From Ketogulonicigenium vulgare WSH-001 (GTDB lineage: Bacteria; Pseudomonadota; Alphaproteobacteria; Rhodobacterales; Rhodobacteraceae): a stretch of DNA of 64,000 bases. The notes under the pieces are model-generated. The model saw only the letters and a program-made list of their open reading frames with translations, searched no databases and was not told the origin of the DNA. Shown in pieces: positions 42,784-51,500 of this stretch (positions within the stretch are counted from its first letter, which is position 1; every line of letters starts with the position of its first letter). The stretch is taken from NCBI RefSeq assembly GCF_000223375.1, contig NC_017386.1:186001-250000 (forward strand), given 5' to 3'. Made by a program: the position numbers and the translations under genes.

Positions 42784-44897
42784 TTATAGGTCAGGCTCGC
42801 CTGTAGGTTGCGACCATCACCATAATAGGACGAGGAATATCCGACAGCGGAAATATAAGCCTCGTCCGTGACATTCGAGACATTGACCCGCCCGACCAGA
42901 CCATTGGCCCATTCATAGCTGGCGCCCAGATCCAGCAGAGTCACCGCATCCAGCGTCGCGGTATTGCTGTCGTTGGTGTAACGCTCGCCGATGAACCGCA
43001 GGCCGCCGGACAGGGTCAGACCTTGCAGCGTGCCCGCGCCGAATGCATGCGACAGGAACAGGCTGGCGGCATGATCGGGGGTGTTGGCCAGTTCGTTGCC
43101 GACATTGTCACCCGCCAGAATCTCGGTCTGGGTATAGGTATAGGCGCCTTTGAGGGCCCAGTTTTCGGTCAGCTCGACCACGGCTTCCAGCTCTAGCCCC
43201 TGCACCTGCGCCTCGCCGATCTGGCGCACGCCCGAGACGGGGGTGCCGCCGATGTCCTCGGTCACAGTATAGTTGCGGTCGGTTTCGCGCAGGTCAAACA
43301 GCGCGGCGGTGAACAGACCGTCGAAATCAAGCGGTTCGTATTTCAGGCCCAGTTCAAACTGGCGACCATGGGTCGGCTCGAGGGGGTTGTTCTCGATATC
43401 GACGCCCGGCTGCGGCAGATAAGAGGTGGTGTAAGAGCCGTAAGCTGCCAGCCCATTGTCCCAGACATAGCCAAATCCGAGGTGGCCAGTGGTCACGCTG
43501 TCTTTGCGGGCGAAATCGGTGGTGCCATAGGTGTTGACGTTCTGGCCCGATTGATCCGTCCATTCATGGCGCAGACCCAGGCTTGCGCGCCAGTTGCCTA
43601 GGCTGACCTCGTCCAGCGCATAAAGGCCGGTTTGCGTCGCATCGACGGTTTTATCCGCCGCATAGGTCAACGCGCCGAGGCTGATGCCGCCATAGGTCGG
43701 GGCAAGGAAGTCAATCGGCGCAATGTCATAGAAATCGGTCGAGGCGACTTCTTCCAACTTTTGCGCGTCGATGCCAAAGGTCAGGCGATGCGTGGCGGCG
43801 CCGGTGTCAACCGCGCCCGACAGACGAATATCGGCGGCAATGGCGCTGAATTCTTCGTCTTGCACAATCACGCCGCGATTGGCGAGGCTGCCCGAGGATG
43901 CGCCCAGATAGACGTTTTCATAGGTCCAATCGTGGTTGGTGTGCCGGAACGTGCCGTTCAGACGCCAGCCATTGCCGAAATCATGCGTCGCGCCGAATGA
44001 CAGCGTCGACATCACGCGGTCGCTGGTGTTGATGCTGTCATCGGCGAAATAAAACTCGCGCAGATCGCGCGCGTCATAATTGCCGACAAAGCCGTTGGGG
44101 ATGCCGGTGGGCGACATCGGTGCATCGTTATGAACCGAGGCCATAAACTCGATCTCGGTCTGGTCGGTCAGGGCATAGCTGGCCGATAGCGCAAGATAGG
44201 TGCGCTCATTATCAATTTCGCTGACATCGGTGCGGCTATTGCTGAGGCGGGTGGTGACGCGATAGGCGAAACGGTCGTCCAACACGATATTGGCGTCGGC
44301 ATAGGTGGCCCATGAGCCGTTGGTATCGCCGCTGACGCCGACCTCGCCGAAATCGCCATAGGCCTGCGCGCGGCGTTGGATCAGGTTCACAAGGCCCGCA
44401 GGCGTGCCCGCGCCATAGAGGACCGAGGCCGGTCCGCGCAGCACTTCGACCCGTTCGACGCCGTAAAGGTCGAAATTCGGTGCGCTGGTCGGGAACTGGG
44501 TCGAACGCATCAGGCGCAGACCGTCAAGAAATTTGTCGTTCTCTAGGTTAAAGCCGCGCAGGAACAGGCTGTCAAAGCGCGGATCGCCGCCATAGTTTTC
44601 CGTGATGATACCGGCGGAATAGTTCAGCGATTCCGCCAGGTTCTGCGCGCCTTGGCTTTCCAGTTGCGCGCGCGGGATGACCGAAACCGATCCCTGCACC
44701 TCGACCAGCGGCGTGCCGGTTTTGGTGCTGGCGGAGGTGCGCGCGACGGTGCCATCCAGTGGCGCGGTCGGGTTATCGGTGCCCTCGACGCTGATGACGC
44801 CAAGGAAGGTCGGGCGATCTTGCGCAAGGGCCGCGCCTGCGGCCAGCAGCGTGCCAAGGCTGACGCCAAGCAGTAGGTTTGTGTGGATTTTACGCAT
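42777..44897 (-). CDS. TonB-dependent siderophore receptor
   Basis: From the ATG at 44897 the protein has 706 residues, with a signal peptide (LLGVSLGTLLAAGAALAQ). The plug domain at about 60-170 shows VSVIPRAQLESQGAQNLAES, LFLRGFN and VERVEVLRGPASVLYGAGTP. A 22-strand beta barrel follows and ends in aromatic LTYKW, as outer-membrane insertion requires. It resembles ferrichrome/hydroxamate receptors such as FhuA. It is followed by fhuD-, fhuB- and fhuC-like genes and preceded by an AraC activator. No siderophore synthesis genes are present, so uptake of foreign siderophores is likely. Confidence 0.93.
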   Translation of the reverse strand: MRKIHTNLLLGVSLGTLLAAGAALAQDRPTFLGVISVEGTDNPTAPLDGTVARTSASTKTGTPLVEVQGSVSVIPRAQLESQGAQNLAESLNYSAGIITENYGGDPRFDSLFLRGFNLENDKFLDGLRLMRSTQFPTSAPNFDLYGVERVEVLRGPASVLYGAGTPAGLVNLIQRRAQAYGDFGEVGVSGDTNGSWATYADANIVLDDRFAYRVTTRLSNSRTDVSEIDNERTYLALSASYALTDQTEIEFMASVHNDAPMSPTGIPNGFVGNYDARDLREFYFADDSINTSDRVMSTLSFGATHDFGNGWRLNGTFRHTNHDWTYENVYLGASSGSLANRGVIVQDEEFSAIAADIRLSGAVDTGAATHRLTFGIDAQKLEEVASTDFYDIAPIDFLAPTYGGISLGALTYAADKTVDATQTGLYALDEVSLGNWRASLGLRHEWTDQSGQNVNTYGTTDFARKDSVTTGHLGFGYVWDNGLAAYGSYTTSYLPQPGVDIENNPLEPTHGRQFELGLKYEPLDFDGLFTAALFDLRETDRNYTVTEDIGGTPVSGVRQIGEAQVQGLELEAVVELTENWALKGAYTYTQTEILAGDNVGNELANTPDHAASLFLSHAFGAGTLQGLTLSGGLRFIGERYTNDSNTATLDAVTLLDLGASYEWANGLVGRVNVSNVTDEAYISAVGYSSSYYGDGRNLQASLTYKW

Positions 44898-44973
44898 GAT
44901 CTTACCCCGCCAAATTTCCGAGTATTTGACTTGGCTATTCAGAAAAGTCTTGAATGGGACTGTCGTGATTTGA

Positions 44974-45858
44974 TCAGCTCTGTTGGAAAAGCAGCCGCCG
45001 CCATGCCGAAGGCGGTTGGCCATAGGCCTTGCTGAAGGCGCGCGACAGATGCGCCTGATCGGCAAAGCCTGCCGCATGGGCGACATCGGCCAGCGAGATA
45101 TCGGGCGAGGTGATCATATCGCGCGCAGCCTCGAGGCGCAGACGGGCCTGCCAGCGCAGGGGCGTCTCGCCGCGGTAGCGCCGAAAGCAATGGGCGAACC
45201 AGCTTTCTGAAATGCCAGCAATATCCGCCATTTCGGCGACGGTGATATGGCGGTTCAGATGTTGGCGCAGGTGGCGTTCGACCGCGTTGAACTGATGCGC
45301 GGTCAGTCCGCCGCTGCTGGCAGGCTCTTGCGCCTTGGCGGTAAAGATCTGGCCCAAGGTCGCGGCCAACAACCCGTCCAGCATCATATCGCCATGGCGG
45401 GGGCTGCGCACCTCATCCGCCGCAAGCTGGGCGAGGGTCAGCAGCGCGCTATTGCTGTGTAACATGCGCGGCTGGGTCAGATCGGCATGGACGCCCGCAT
45501 CGGCAAGACGGCGGTGCAGGTTGTTTGCGTCCAGGTGGAAATCGAGATGGGTGAAATCCTGACCCACCTCCATCCGGCTCCATAATGGCACGCCGGCGGG
45601 GATGTAAAAGCCCTGCAGGCCGCGCTGTTCTTGTCCGTTCTGGGCGGTGCGGATGGCGGTCGTGGGGGGTGTTTGATCCAGATAGATCACGATGCGCGGA
45701 TCGGGCGAGACATAGAAACCGCCGCCGCCGACCTCGCCGCGCACACGCCACACATCGGCGATCCCGCCCGCAAAGCGCCGATAAGACAGCGGTGCCAGCG
45801 TGCGCAAGGCGCGGGTGCGGGCATCCATGCGGGGGGTAAAGTCTGTTCTGCGATCCAT
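44974..45858 (-). CDS. AraC family regulator of siderophore uptake
   Basis: The 294-residue protein has a variable N-terminal sensor domain. The C-terminal double helix-turn-helix (about 195-290) includes ITVAEMADIAGISESWFAHC, FRRYRGETPLRWQARLRLEA and ISLADVAHAAGFADQAHLSR. Its stop is 76 bases before the receptor start, in the same direction. AraC regulators beside TonB receptors commonly activate the receptor when the ferric siderophore is present. Confidence 0.92.
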   Translation of the reverse strand: MDRRTDFTPRMDARTRALRTLAPLSYRRFAGGIADVWRVRGEVGGGGFYVSPDPRIVIYLDQTPPTTAIRTAQNGQEQRGLQGFYIPAGVPLWSRMEVGQDFTHLDFHLDANNLHRRLADAGVHADLTQPRMLHSNSALLTLAQLAADEVRSPRHGDMMLDGLLAATLGQIFTAKAQEPASSGGLTAHQFNAVERHLRQHLNRHITVAEMADIAGISESWFAHCFRRYRGETPLRWQARLRLEAARDMITSPDISLADVAHAAGFADQAHLSRAFSKAYGQPPSAWRRLLFQQS

Positions 45859-45928
45859 GGCGGGCCTCTTTGCCGGAAAACAGCCTTACGTTAACCTTAC
45901 TATAATTGTCAAGATTTGGAAAGCGGTT

Positions 45929-46846
45929 TTACAAGGTGCTGGGCATCGCCTCGAGGTAGCTGGCCCAGGTGGGGCAGGGCGGGGCGTGCAAGATGGCAAG
46001 GCAGGTGTGGTGCGCATCATAAAGTTCCAGCGCGGCATCCGCGCCGTGGCGCGTGACCCAAAGGCTGGCGATATGCGCGGGATCAAGGGCAAAACGGCCG
46101 CTGGTGGTGTCGCACAGGATCATCGGGCCGAGGGTGCCGCAGCGCAGCGCATCGCCCAGCAGCGTCTGGGCCATGCCATCGACGGGCACGGTGACGGCGA
46201 TCGACCGATTTTGGCGGCACAGATAGCGGATGAACGACGGCAGGATCTGCGGCTGCACCCGCCGCGCGCCCGCGCCGATCAGGGGCAGATAGGCGCATCT
46301 CGCCGCGCCGCCGTCATGCAAGATATCGTCGATCCGGTCGGCCATTGACAGTTGCGCCCATGTGGCGCGGCGCTGGCGCAGCTCGACCAGCGAAAAGACA
46401 TTGTCGGGGCGCGGCCGCAGCGGCGCGGCTGTGGGCGTCGCGGCCAAATGCGGCAAGGTTTCGGCGCGGATCAGGTCGTCGCCCGCGATCTGGATACGGT
46501 GCTGAATGCGGCCATCACCCGCCGCAACCGATAGCGCGGCGGGGCCATCCGCGCCCGCAGGCGACAGCAGCACCGGCAGCGCGCGCCAACCCTGCACGCG
46601 GATCGCGGGGCGACGGGGGTTCAGGCGCAGCGGTGTTCCGGTGCGCTGCAAGGCGGCATAGCCGCCGCGCCCTTCGACCAGCGCGCCGTGGTTCGTGGTC
46701 AGTATCTGCGCCGTGTCAAAGCAGATGGCAAACAGCGCCAGCTCCTCGAGCCCCAGATCGACCGCCCGCCCGCCCGCGCGTTCCAGCGCGGCGCAGGTGG
46801 CGGGCAGGGCGGGCGGGCAATGGCAGGCGCGTAATGTCTCTGGCAT
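45929..46846 (-). CDS. HmuS/ChuS-like heme utilisation protein
   Basis: From the ATG at 46846 the protein has 305 residues. Two weak repeats of the ChuS/HemS type are visible. The first holds ILTTNHGALVEGRGGYAALQ and RVQGWRALPVLLS. The second holds LGPMILCDTTSGRFALDPAH and IASLWVTRHGADAALELYDA. The family binds or degrades heme in the cytosol. It starts 10 bases after the CysJ-like flavoprotein stop, so both are probably on one mRNA with the reductase as possible electron source. Similarity is distant, and it is shorter than ChuS (about 340). Confidence 0.7.
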   Translation of the reverse strand: MPETLRACHCPPALPATCAALERAGGRAVDLGLEELALFAICFDTAQILTTNHGALVEGRGGYAALQRTGTPLRLNPRRPAIRVQGWRALPVLLSPAGADGPAALSVAAGDGRIQHRIQIAGDDLIRAETLPHLAATPTAAPLRPRPDNVFSLVELRQRRATWAQLSMADRIDDILHDGGAARCAYLPLIGAGARRVQPQILPSFIRYLCRQNRSIAVTVPVDGMAQTLLGDALRCGTLGPMILCDTTSGRFALDPAHIASLWVTRHGADAALELYDAHHTCLAILHAPPCPTWASYLEAMPSTL

Positions 46847-46856
46847 TGTCAGCGCC

Positions 46857-48551
46857 TTAGTAGACGTCCCGCACATAGCGTTTTTCACGCTTGAGGCGGC
46901 TCACGTATTCTGTTGCCGCCTCGGGCGACAGGGCGCCGTGGGTCTCGATCACGCGGTGCAGGCTGGCATCGACGTCGCGGGCCATGCGGGTGGCATCGCC
47001 GCAGACATAGAAATGGCCCCCCTCTTGCAGCATCGCAAACAGCGCTTTGCCGTTTTCTTCCATCCGGGTCTGGACATAGACCTTTTGCGCCTGATCGCGC
47101 GAAAAGGCGAGGTCAAGGCGGGTCAGCAAGCCGCTTTCGCTCATGCGGCCGATCTCGTCCTCGTAGATGAAATCCGAGGCGCGGTGCTGGTCGCCAAAGA
47201 ACAGCCAGTTCGCACCGGTTGCGCCGCGCGCTTGGCGTTCTTGCAAAAAGGCGCGGAACGGCGCGATGCCGGTGCCGGGGCCGACCATGATCATCGGGAG
47301 GCTATTGTCGGCAGGCACACGGAAATTCTTGTTCGGCGACATGAAAATCGGCGCTTGATCTGCAAGGCCCGCAAGGTAGGTCGAGCACACCCCGCCATGG
47401 GCGCGGCCCGCCCGCATCCAGCGCACGGCGGCGACGGTCAGATGCACCTCGCCGGGGTAGGCATTGGGGCTGGAACTGATGGAATAGGCGCGGTGTTGCA
47501 GCGGTTTCAGCCAGGTCAGCACCTCGGCACTGTCCAATTGGCCGGGGATCAGGTTCAGCAGATCCAGCGCGTCGCGGCCCCAGAGGAAGGCATCCAGCGC
47601 CTCTTTATCGCCATTGGCGATGATATGGCTAAGCTCGGCGTTCCCGGCGCGCTTTTCCACCTCGGCCACCAATTCGCGCGAGGGGGTGCGGATTTCCAGC
47701 CGGTGGGTCAGGCGGTCCACCAGCGCGGCATCATCCTGCACGGCAAGGCGGTTCAGCCAGCCCTGCACCAAAGGCGCGGCATTTATCGGCATGACGCCAA
47801 GCGCATCACCCGCCTCGTACTCCAACCCGCTATCTGGCAGGGCAAAGGCGAAGTGGCGGATTTCCTTGGCGGAATGCGCGCCCGACAGCAGGCGGTTCTC
47901 GATCAGGCGCGCGGGATAGGGGTTTTTGCGGGTATAGCCGGATTTTTGCGGCGCGGGTGCGGGTGCGGCTGGGGTCGCCGCGCCGCCGGTTGGGACGGTG
48001 GTGGAGAGCCAGTTGGCGGCGGCATCCTCGAAATCCACGTCGCAATCGACGCGGGTGCCCATGCGGCGCGCGCCGAGCTGTTCCAGCCGCATGTCGATCA
48101 GCTTGCCCGCTTGGCAGAAATGTTCATAGCCGGTGTCGCCAAGCGCCAAAATGCCATAGCTGAGGCGTTCCAGACGCGGCGCGCCTTCAGCCGAGAGCGC
48201 GTCCCAGAATTGATGGGCATTGTCGGGCATCTCGCCCTCGCCATAGGTCGAGATGACGATGACCACCTGATCCATCTGCGCAAGGCGCGCCATATCGACG
48301 GCATCAAGCTCGGCCACGCGGGGAGCAAAGCCGCGCGTGCGGGCCAGCGCGGCGGCGTCATTTGCGACGCCTTCGGCATTGCCGGTCTGGGTGCCATAGA
48401 GGATGTCGAGCGGTTTAAACGCAACTTCGGCGGGCGCCGTCGCGGCCGGCATCATCGCGGCGCGCGAATGCAGCCCGGCAAGGAAACCCGACAGCCATGC
48501 ACGCTGATCGCCGGAAAAAGGCGCGTCGGTGGGAATATAGGGCAGATGCAT
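46857..48551 (-). CDS. CysJ-type NADPH diflavin reductase (sulfite reductase flavoprotein-like)
   Basis: From the ATG at 48551 the protein has 564 residues. The flavodoxin domain (about 50-195) has LYGTQTGNAEG and VISTYGEGEMPDNAHQFW for FMN. The FAD domain has RAYSISSSPNAYPGEVHLTV and GVCSTYLAGLA. The NADPH domain has MVGPGTGIAPFRAFLQER, FFGDQHRASDF and FYVCGDATRMARDV, and the protein ends RYVRDVY like CysJ. There is no cysI hemoprotein gene in the window. It begins 4 bases after the glutamate synthase stop, so its partner may be that enzyme or the heme protein downstream rather than sulfite reductase. Confidence 0.9.
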   Translation of the reverse strand: MHLPYIPTDAPFSGDQRAWLSGFLAGLHSRAAMMPAATAPAEVAFKPLDILYGTQTGNAEGVANDAAALARTRGFAPRVAELDAVDMARLAQMDQVVIVISTYGEGEMPDNAHQFWDALSAEGAPRLERLSYGILALGDTGYEHFCQAGKLIDMRLEQLGARRMGTRVDCDVDFEDAAANWLSTTVPTGGAATPAAPAPAPQKSGYTRKNPYPARLIENRLLSGAHSAKEIRHFAFALPDSGLEYEAGDALGVMPINAAPLVQGWLNRLAVQDDAALVDRLTHRLEIRTPSRELVAEVEKRAGNAELSHIIANGDKEALDAFLWGRDALDLLNLIPGQLDSAEVLTWLKPLQHRAYSISSSPNAYPGEVHLTVAAVRWMRAGRAHGGVCSTYLAGLADQAPIFMSPNKNFRVPADNSLPMIMVGPGTGIAPFRAFLQERQARGATGANWLFFGDQHRASDFIYEDEIGRMSESGLLTRLDLAFSRDQAQKVYVQTRMEENGKALFAMLQEGGHFYVCGDATRMARDVDASLHRVIETHGALSPEAATEYVSRLKREKRYVRDVY

Positions 48552-48555
48552 GGGC

Positions 48556-51500
48556 TTACTCCGCAGCCGTTTGCGCAAGGGTGTCGGGCAGGCTGTTCTT
48601 GGCGAAAAGCGCGTCAAAGCTGGGAATCTCGCCCAAGGCGGCGCGGTTTTTCGCGTTTTGATGCATGACCCAGGCATAGGTACCGGGGCTGTCCATCGAT
48701 AGGATGTTGCGCAAAGACAGGGCGCGTTTGAAATCCGCAAGGCGCTTGTGCGCAACAAGGCTAGCCAATTGCGCATCATCGTAATCGCCAATGGCGGCGC
48801 GCGCATGTTTCGCCAGCGCCATCATCAGGGCGAAATCCTCGGTCAGGATCAGGTTGCGCAGCGCCTTGTCGCGCAGCAGCGGGTTGCTTTCACGTTTATG
48901 CGCCAGCGCGCCCGCAGCGGTCATCACGGTATAGCTGTTCAGCAGGCGGAACATGGTTTCCGTATCGGTCTGGCCATATTCGGGCACCGCGCCGCGCAGG
49001 ACGGGGCGAGACTGCCGCCATGCGCGCTTGACCTCGGCCACCTGATGGGCGGCAAGGGCGGTGGCGAGTTCCTCGACCAGATCCTTGCGGGGTTTGGTGG
49101 CAAGGATCTGGTCCGCGTCTTGATATTGCAGCAGCGCTTTGGGCATGACCCAGGCGAAATCACCGCGCACCTGCGCCCAATCGGACAGCAAGCGCTGCGC
49201 CCGCGCCGATCCCGTGGCAGCCGCGTGCCATTCCAGCAATTGGCGCACCGCATCACCGTGGATATCGCCATGGGGGGTGCCATCGTCCAGATGGCCCGTC
49301 AGCACGGAATCGCGGCTGACCGCGCCCGCGAGTTTACGCTCGGGGTCGTATTGATAGGCGAAACCGCCCGACATGCCGTTGCCAAAGCCCTTGGAAAAGC
49401 CGCCAAGATTCAGCACCGCGCCGTGCGTCATATATTCGGCGCAGAAATCGCCGACGCCTTCGACCACCGCCGTCGCACCCGAGTTGCGCACCGCGAAACG
49501 GTCGCCCGCCTGACCCTCGATAAAGCAGCGGCCGCCGGTCGCGCCGAACAGGGCAAAGTTGCCGACCAGCACGTTTTCACCATGCGCTTTGCCGCCGCCT
49601 TCGGGGGCGCGGATGATGATCTGGCCGCCGCAGGCGCTTTTGCCGACACCGTCATTGCAGGTGCCGGTGTGGTGCATCGTCATGCCGTCATTGCAAAACG
49701 CGCCAAAGCTTTGGCCCGCCGCGCCGGTGGTTTGGATGCGCAGGGCGTCGGCGTCCAGATAACGCCGTCCACGGTCATCCTTGAATGCGGGCAGATCCGC
49801 ATTCTGGTGGTTCAGCATCCGCTCGATATCAATCGCCAACTGGCCACCGACGGATTTGTTGCGGTTGCCAAGGGGCAGATTCGGCCGCAAGACGATCTGA
49901 CGATCACCGCGCTGGAAGGCGGCTTTCATCTGATCCAGCAGCAGGTCATCGACCGCGTAATCGCGTTCAAGATAGATCGGATCTTTGATGCGTTTTTCCG
50001 GCACGACCGTCAGCATGGCCCGCAGGTTCAGCTGCCCGACCGAGGCGGGGTGATCCAAAAGGTGCAAAAGGTCCGCCCGTCCGCGCGCCTCGGCCAGCGA
50101 GGAGAGGCCAAGGTTGGCAAGGATTTCGCGCACTTCATGTGCGATGTTCAGCAAATATTGCGCCAGCGCGCGCGGATCGCCGTCGAAGACCTCGGGGTTG
50201 GTGGTCAGGCCCGCAGGGCATTTCACGTTGCAGTTCTTGGCCATGACGCATTTCAGCATCATCAGCGCGGTGGTGCCAAATTCGAAACTGTCACCGCCCA
50301 GTAGCGCCGCCTTGACCACATCCGACCCCGTCTGCATCGCGCCCGAACAGCGCAGGCTTACCTTTTGCCGGATGGCATTGGCGCACAGGGCCTGATGCAC
50401 CTCGGCAATGCCAATCTCGGCGGCGCGGCCAGTGTATTTCAGCGAGGTGACGGATGCGGCGCCGGTGCCGCCGGTGTTTCCCGCGACATTGATGACATCG
50501 GCCCCGGCCTTGGCGACGCCGACGGCGATGGTGCCGATGCCTTCGGATGACACCAGTTTCACCACCACGCGGACGCGGGCGGCTTTGGCGTCGTGGATGA
50601 GCTGGCCCAGATCCTCGATCGAATAGGTGTCGTGATGGGGCGGGGGGCTGATCAGCTCGACCCCCGGCGTGCCGCCCCGCGCGGCGGCGATCTCGACCGT
50701 GACCTTGGGCGCAGGCAATTGGCCGCCCTCGCCGGGTTTTGCGCCTTGGCCGATCTTAATCTCGATCTCTTGCAAGTTGGGATCGGCGAGGTAACCGGCC
50801 CAGACGCCAAAGCGACCGGAGGCGAATTGTTTGATCCGGCTGGCGCGGATGGTGCCATAGCGGCTGATATGCTCGCCGCCCTCGCCCGAGTTCGACATGC
50901 CGCCGACCATATTCGTGCCATGGGCCACCGCCTCATGCGCGCTGGCGACCAGCGCCCCATGCGACATCGCACCCGAGGCCAGGCGGGGCGTGATATCGGC
51001 GGCCGGTTCGACCTGATCCAGCGGGATCGCATCGGGCGCGCTACGCAGGCGCGACAGGTAATCCTGCGCCATGCCGGTGCAGGTGATATGCAGCATCCCG
51101 CCCGCGATGTGGTGGTCGGTGATATCGGCGGCAAACCGTTCCAGCAGGCTCTGCGCCAGCGCGTCCAGACGCCCGATCTGGGCGGCTTTCGGGCCGGTCA
51201 GATGCAGGGTGTAACGGCCATCGCCCAGTGCGGTGCAGGTCACGCCGCGAATGGTGAAATGGTTGTTGCCGGCGCGGTTGAACAGCATCATCTCGCGCTT
51301 GATATCGGCGGTTGTGGTCAGAAAGCTGATATCGGCGGGAAAGGCCAGCACGTCGCGCAGCGCGGCGGGGCGGCGGTGGCGTTCCTCGGCCATGGCGCGC
51401 GAAAAGGTGCGATAGCCGGGGGTGATCTGGAAATTGTTGATCGCGGCGGGGGTGATCTTGTCGAAACTGGTGTTCACATAGGCGGCGTCATCAATGCCGA

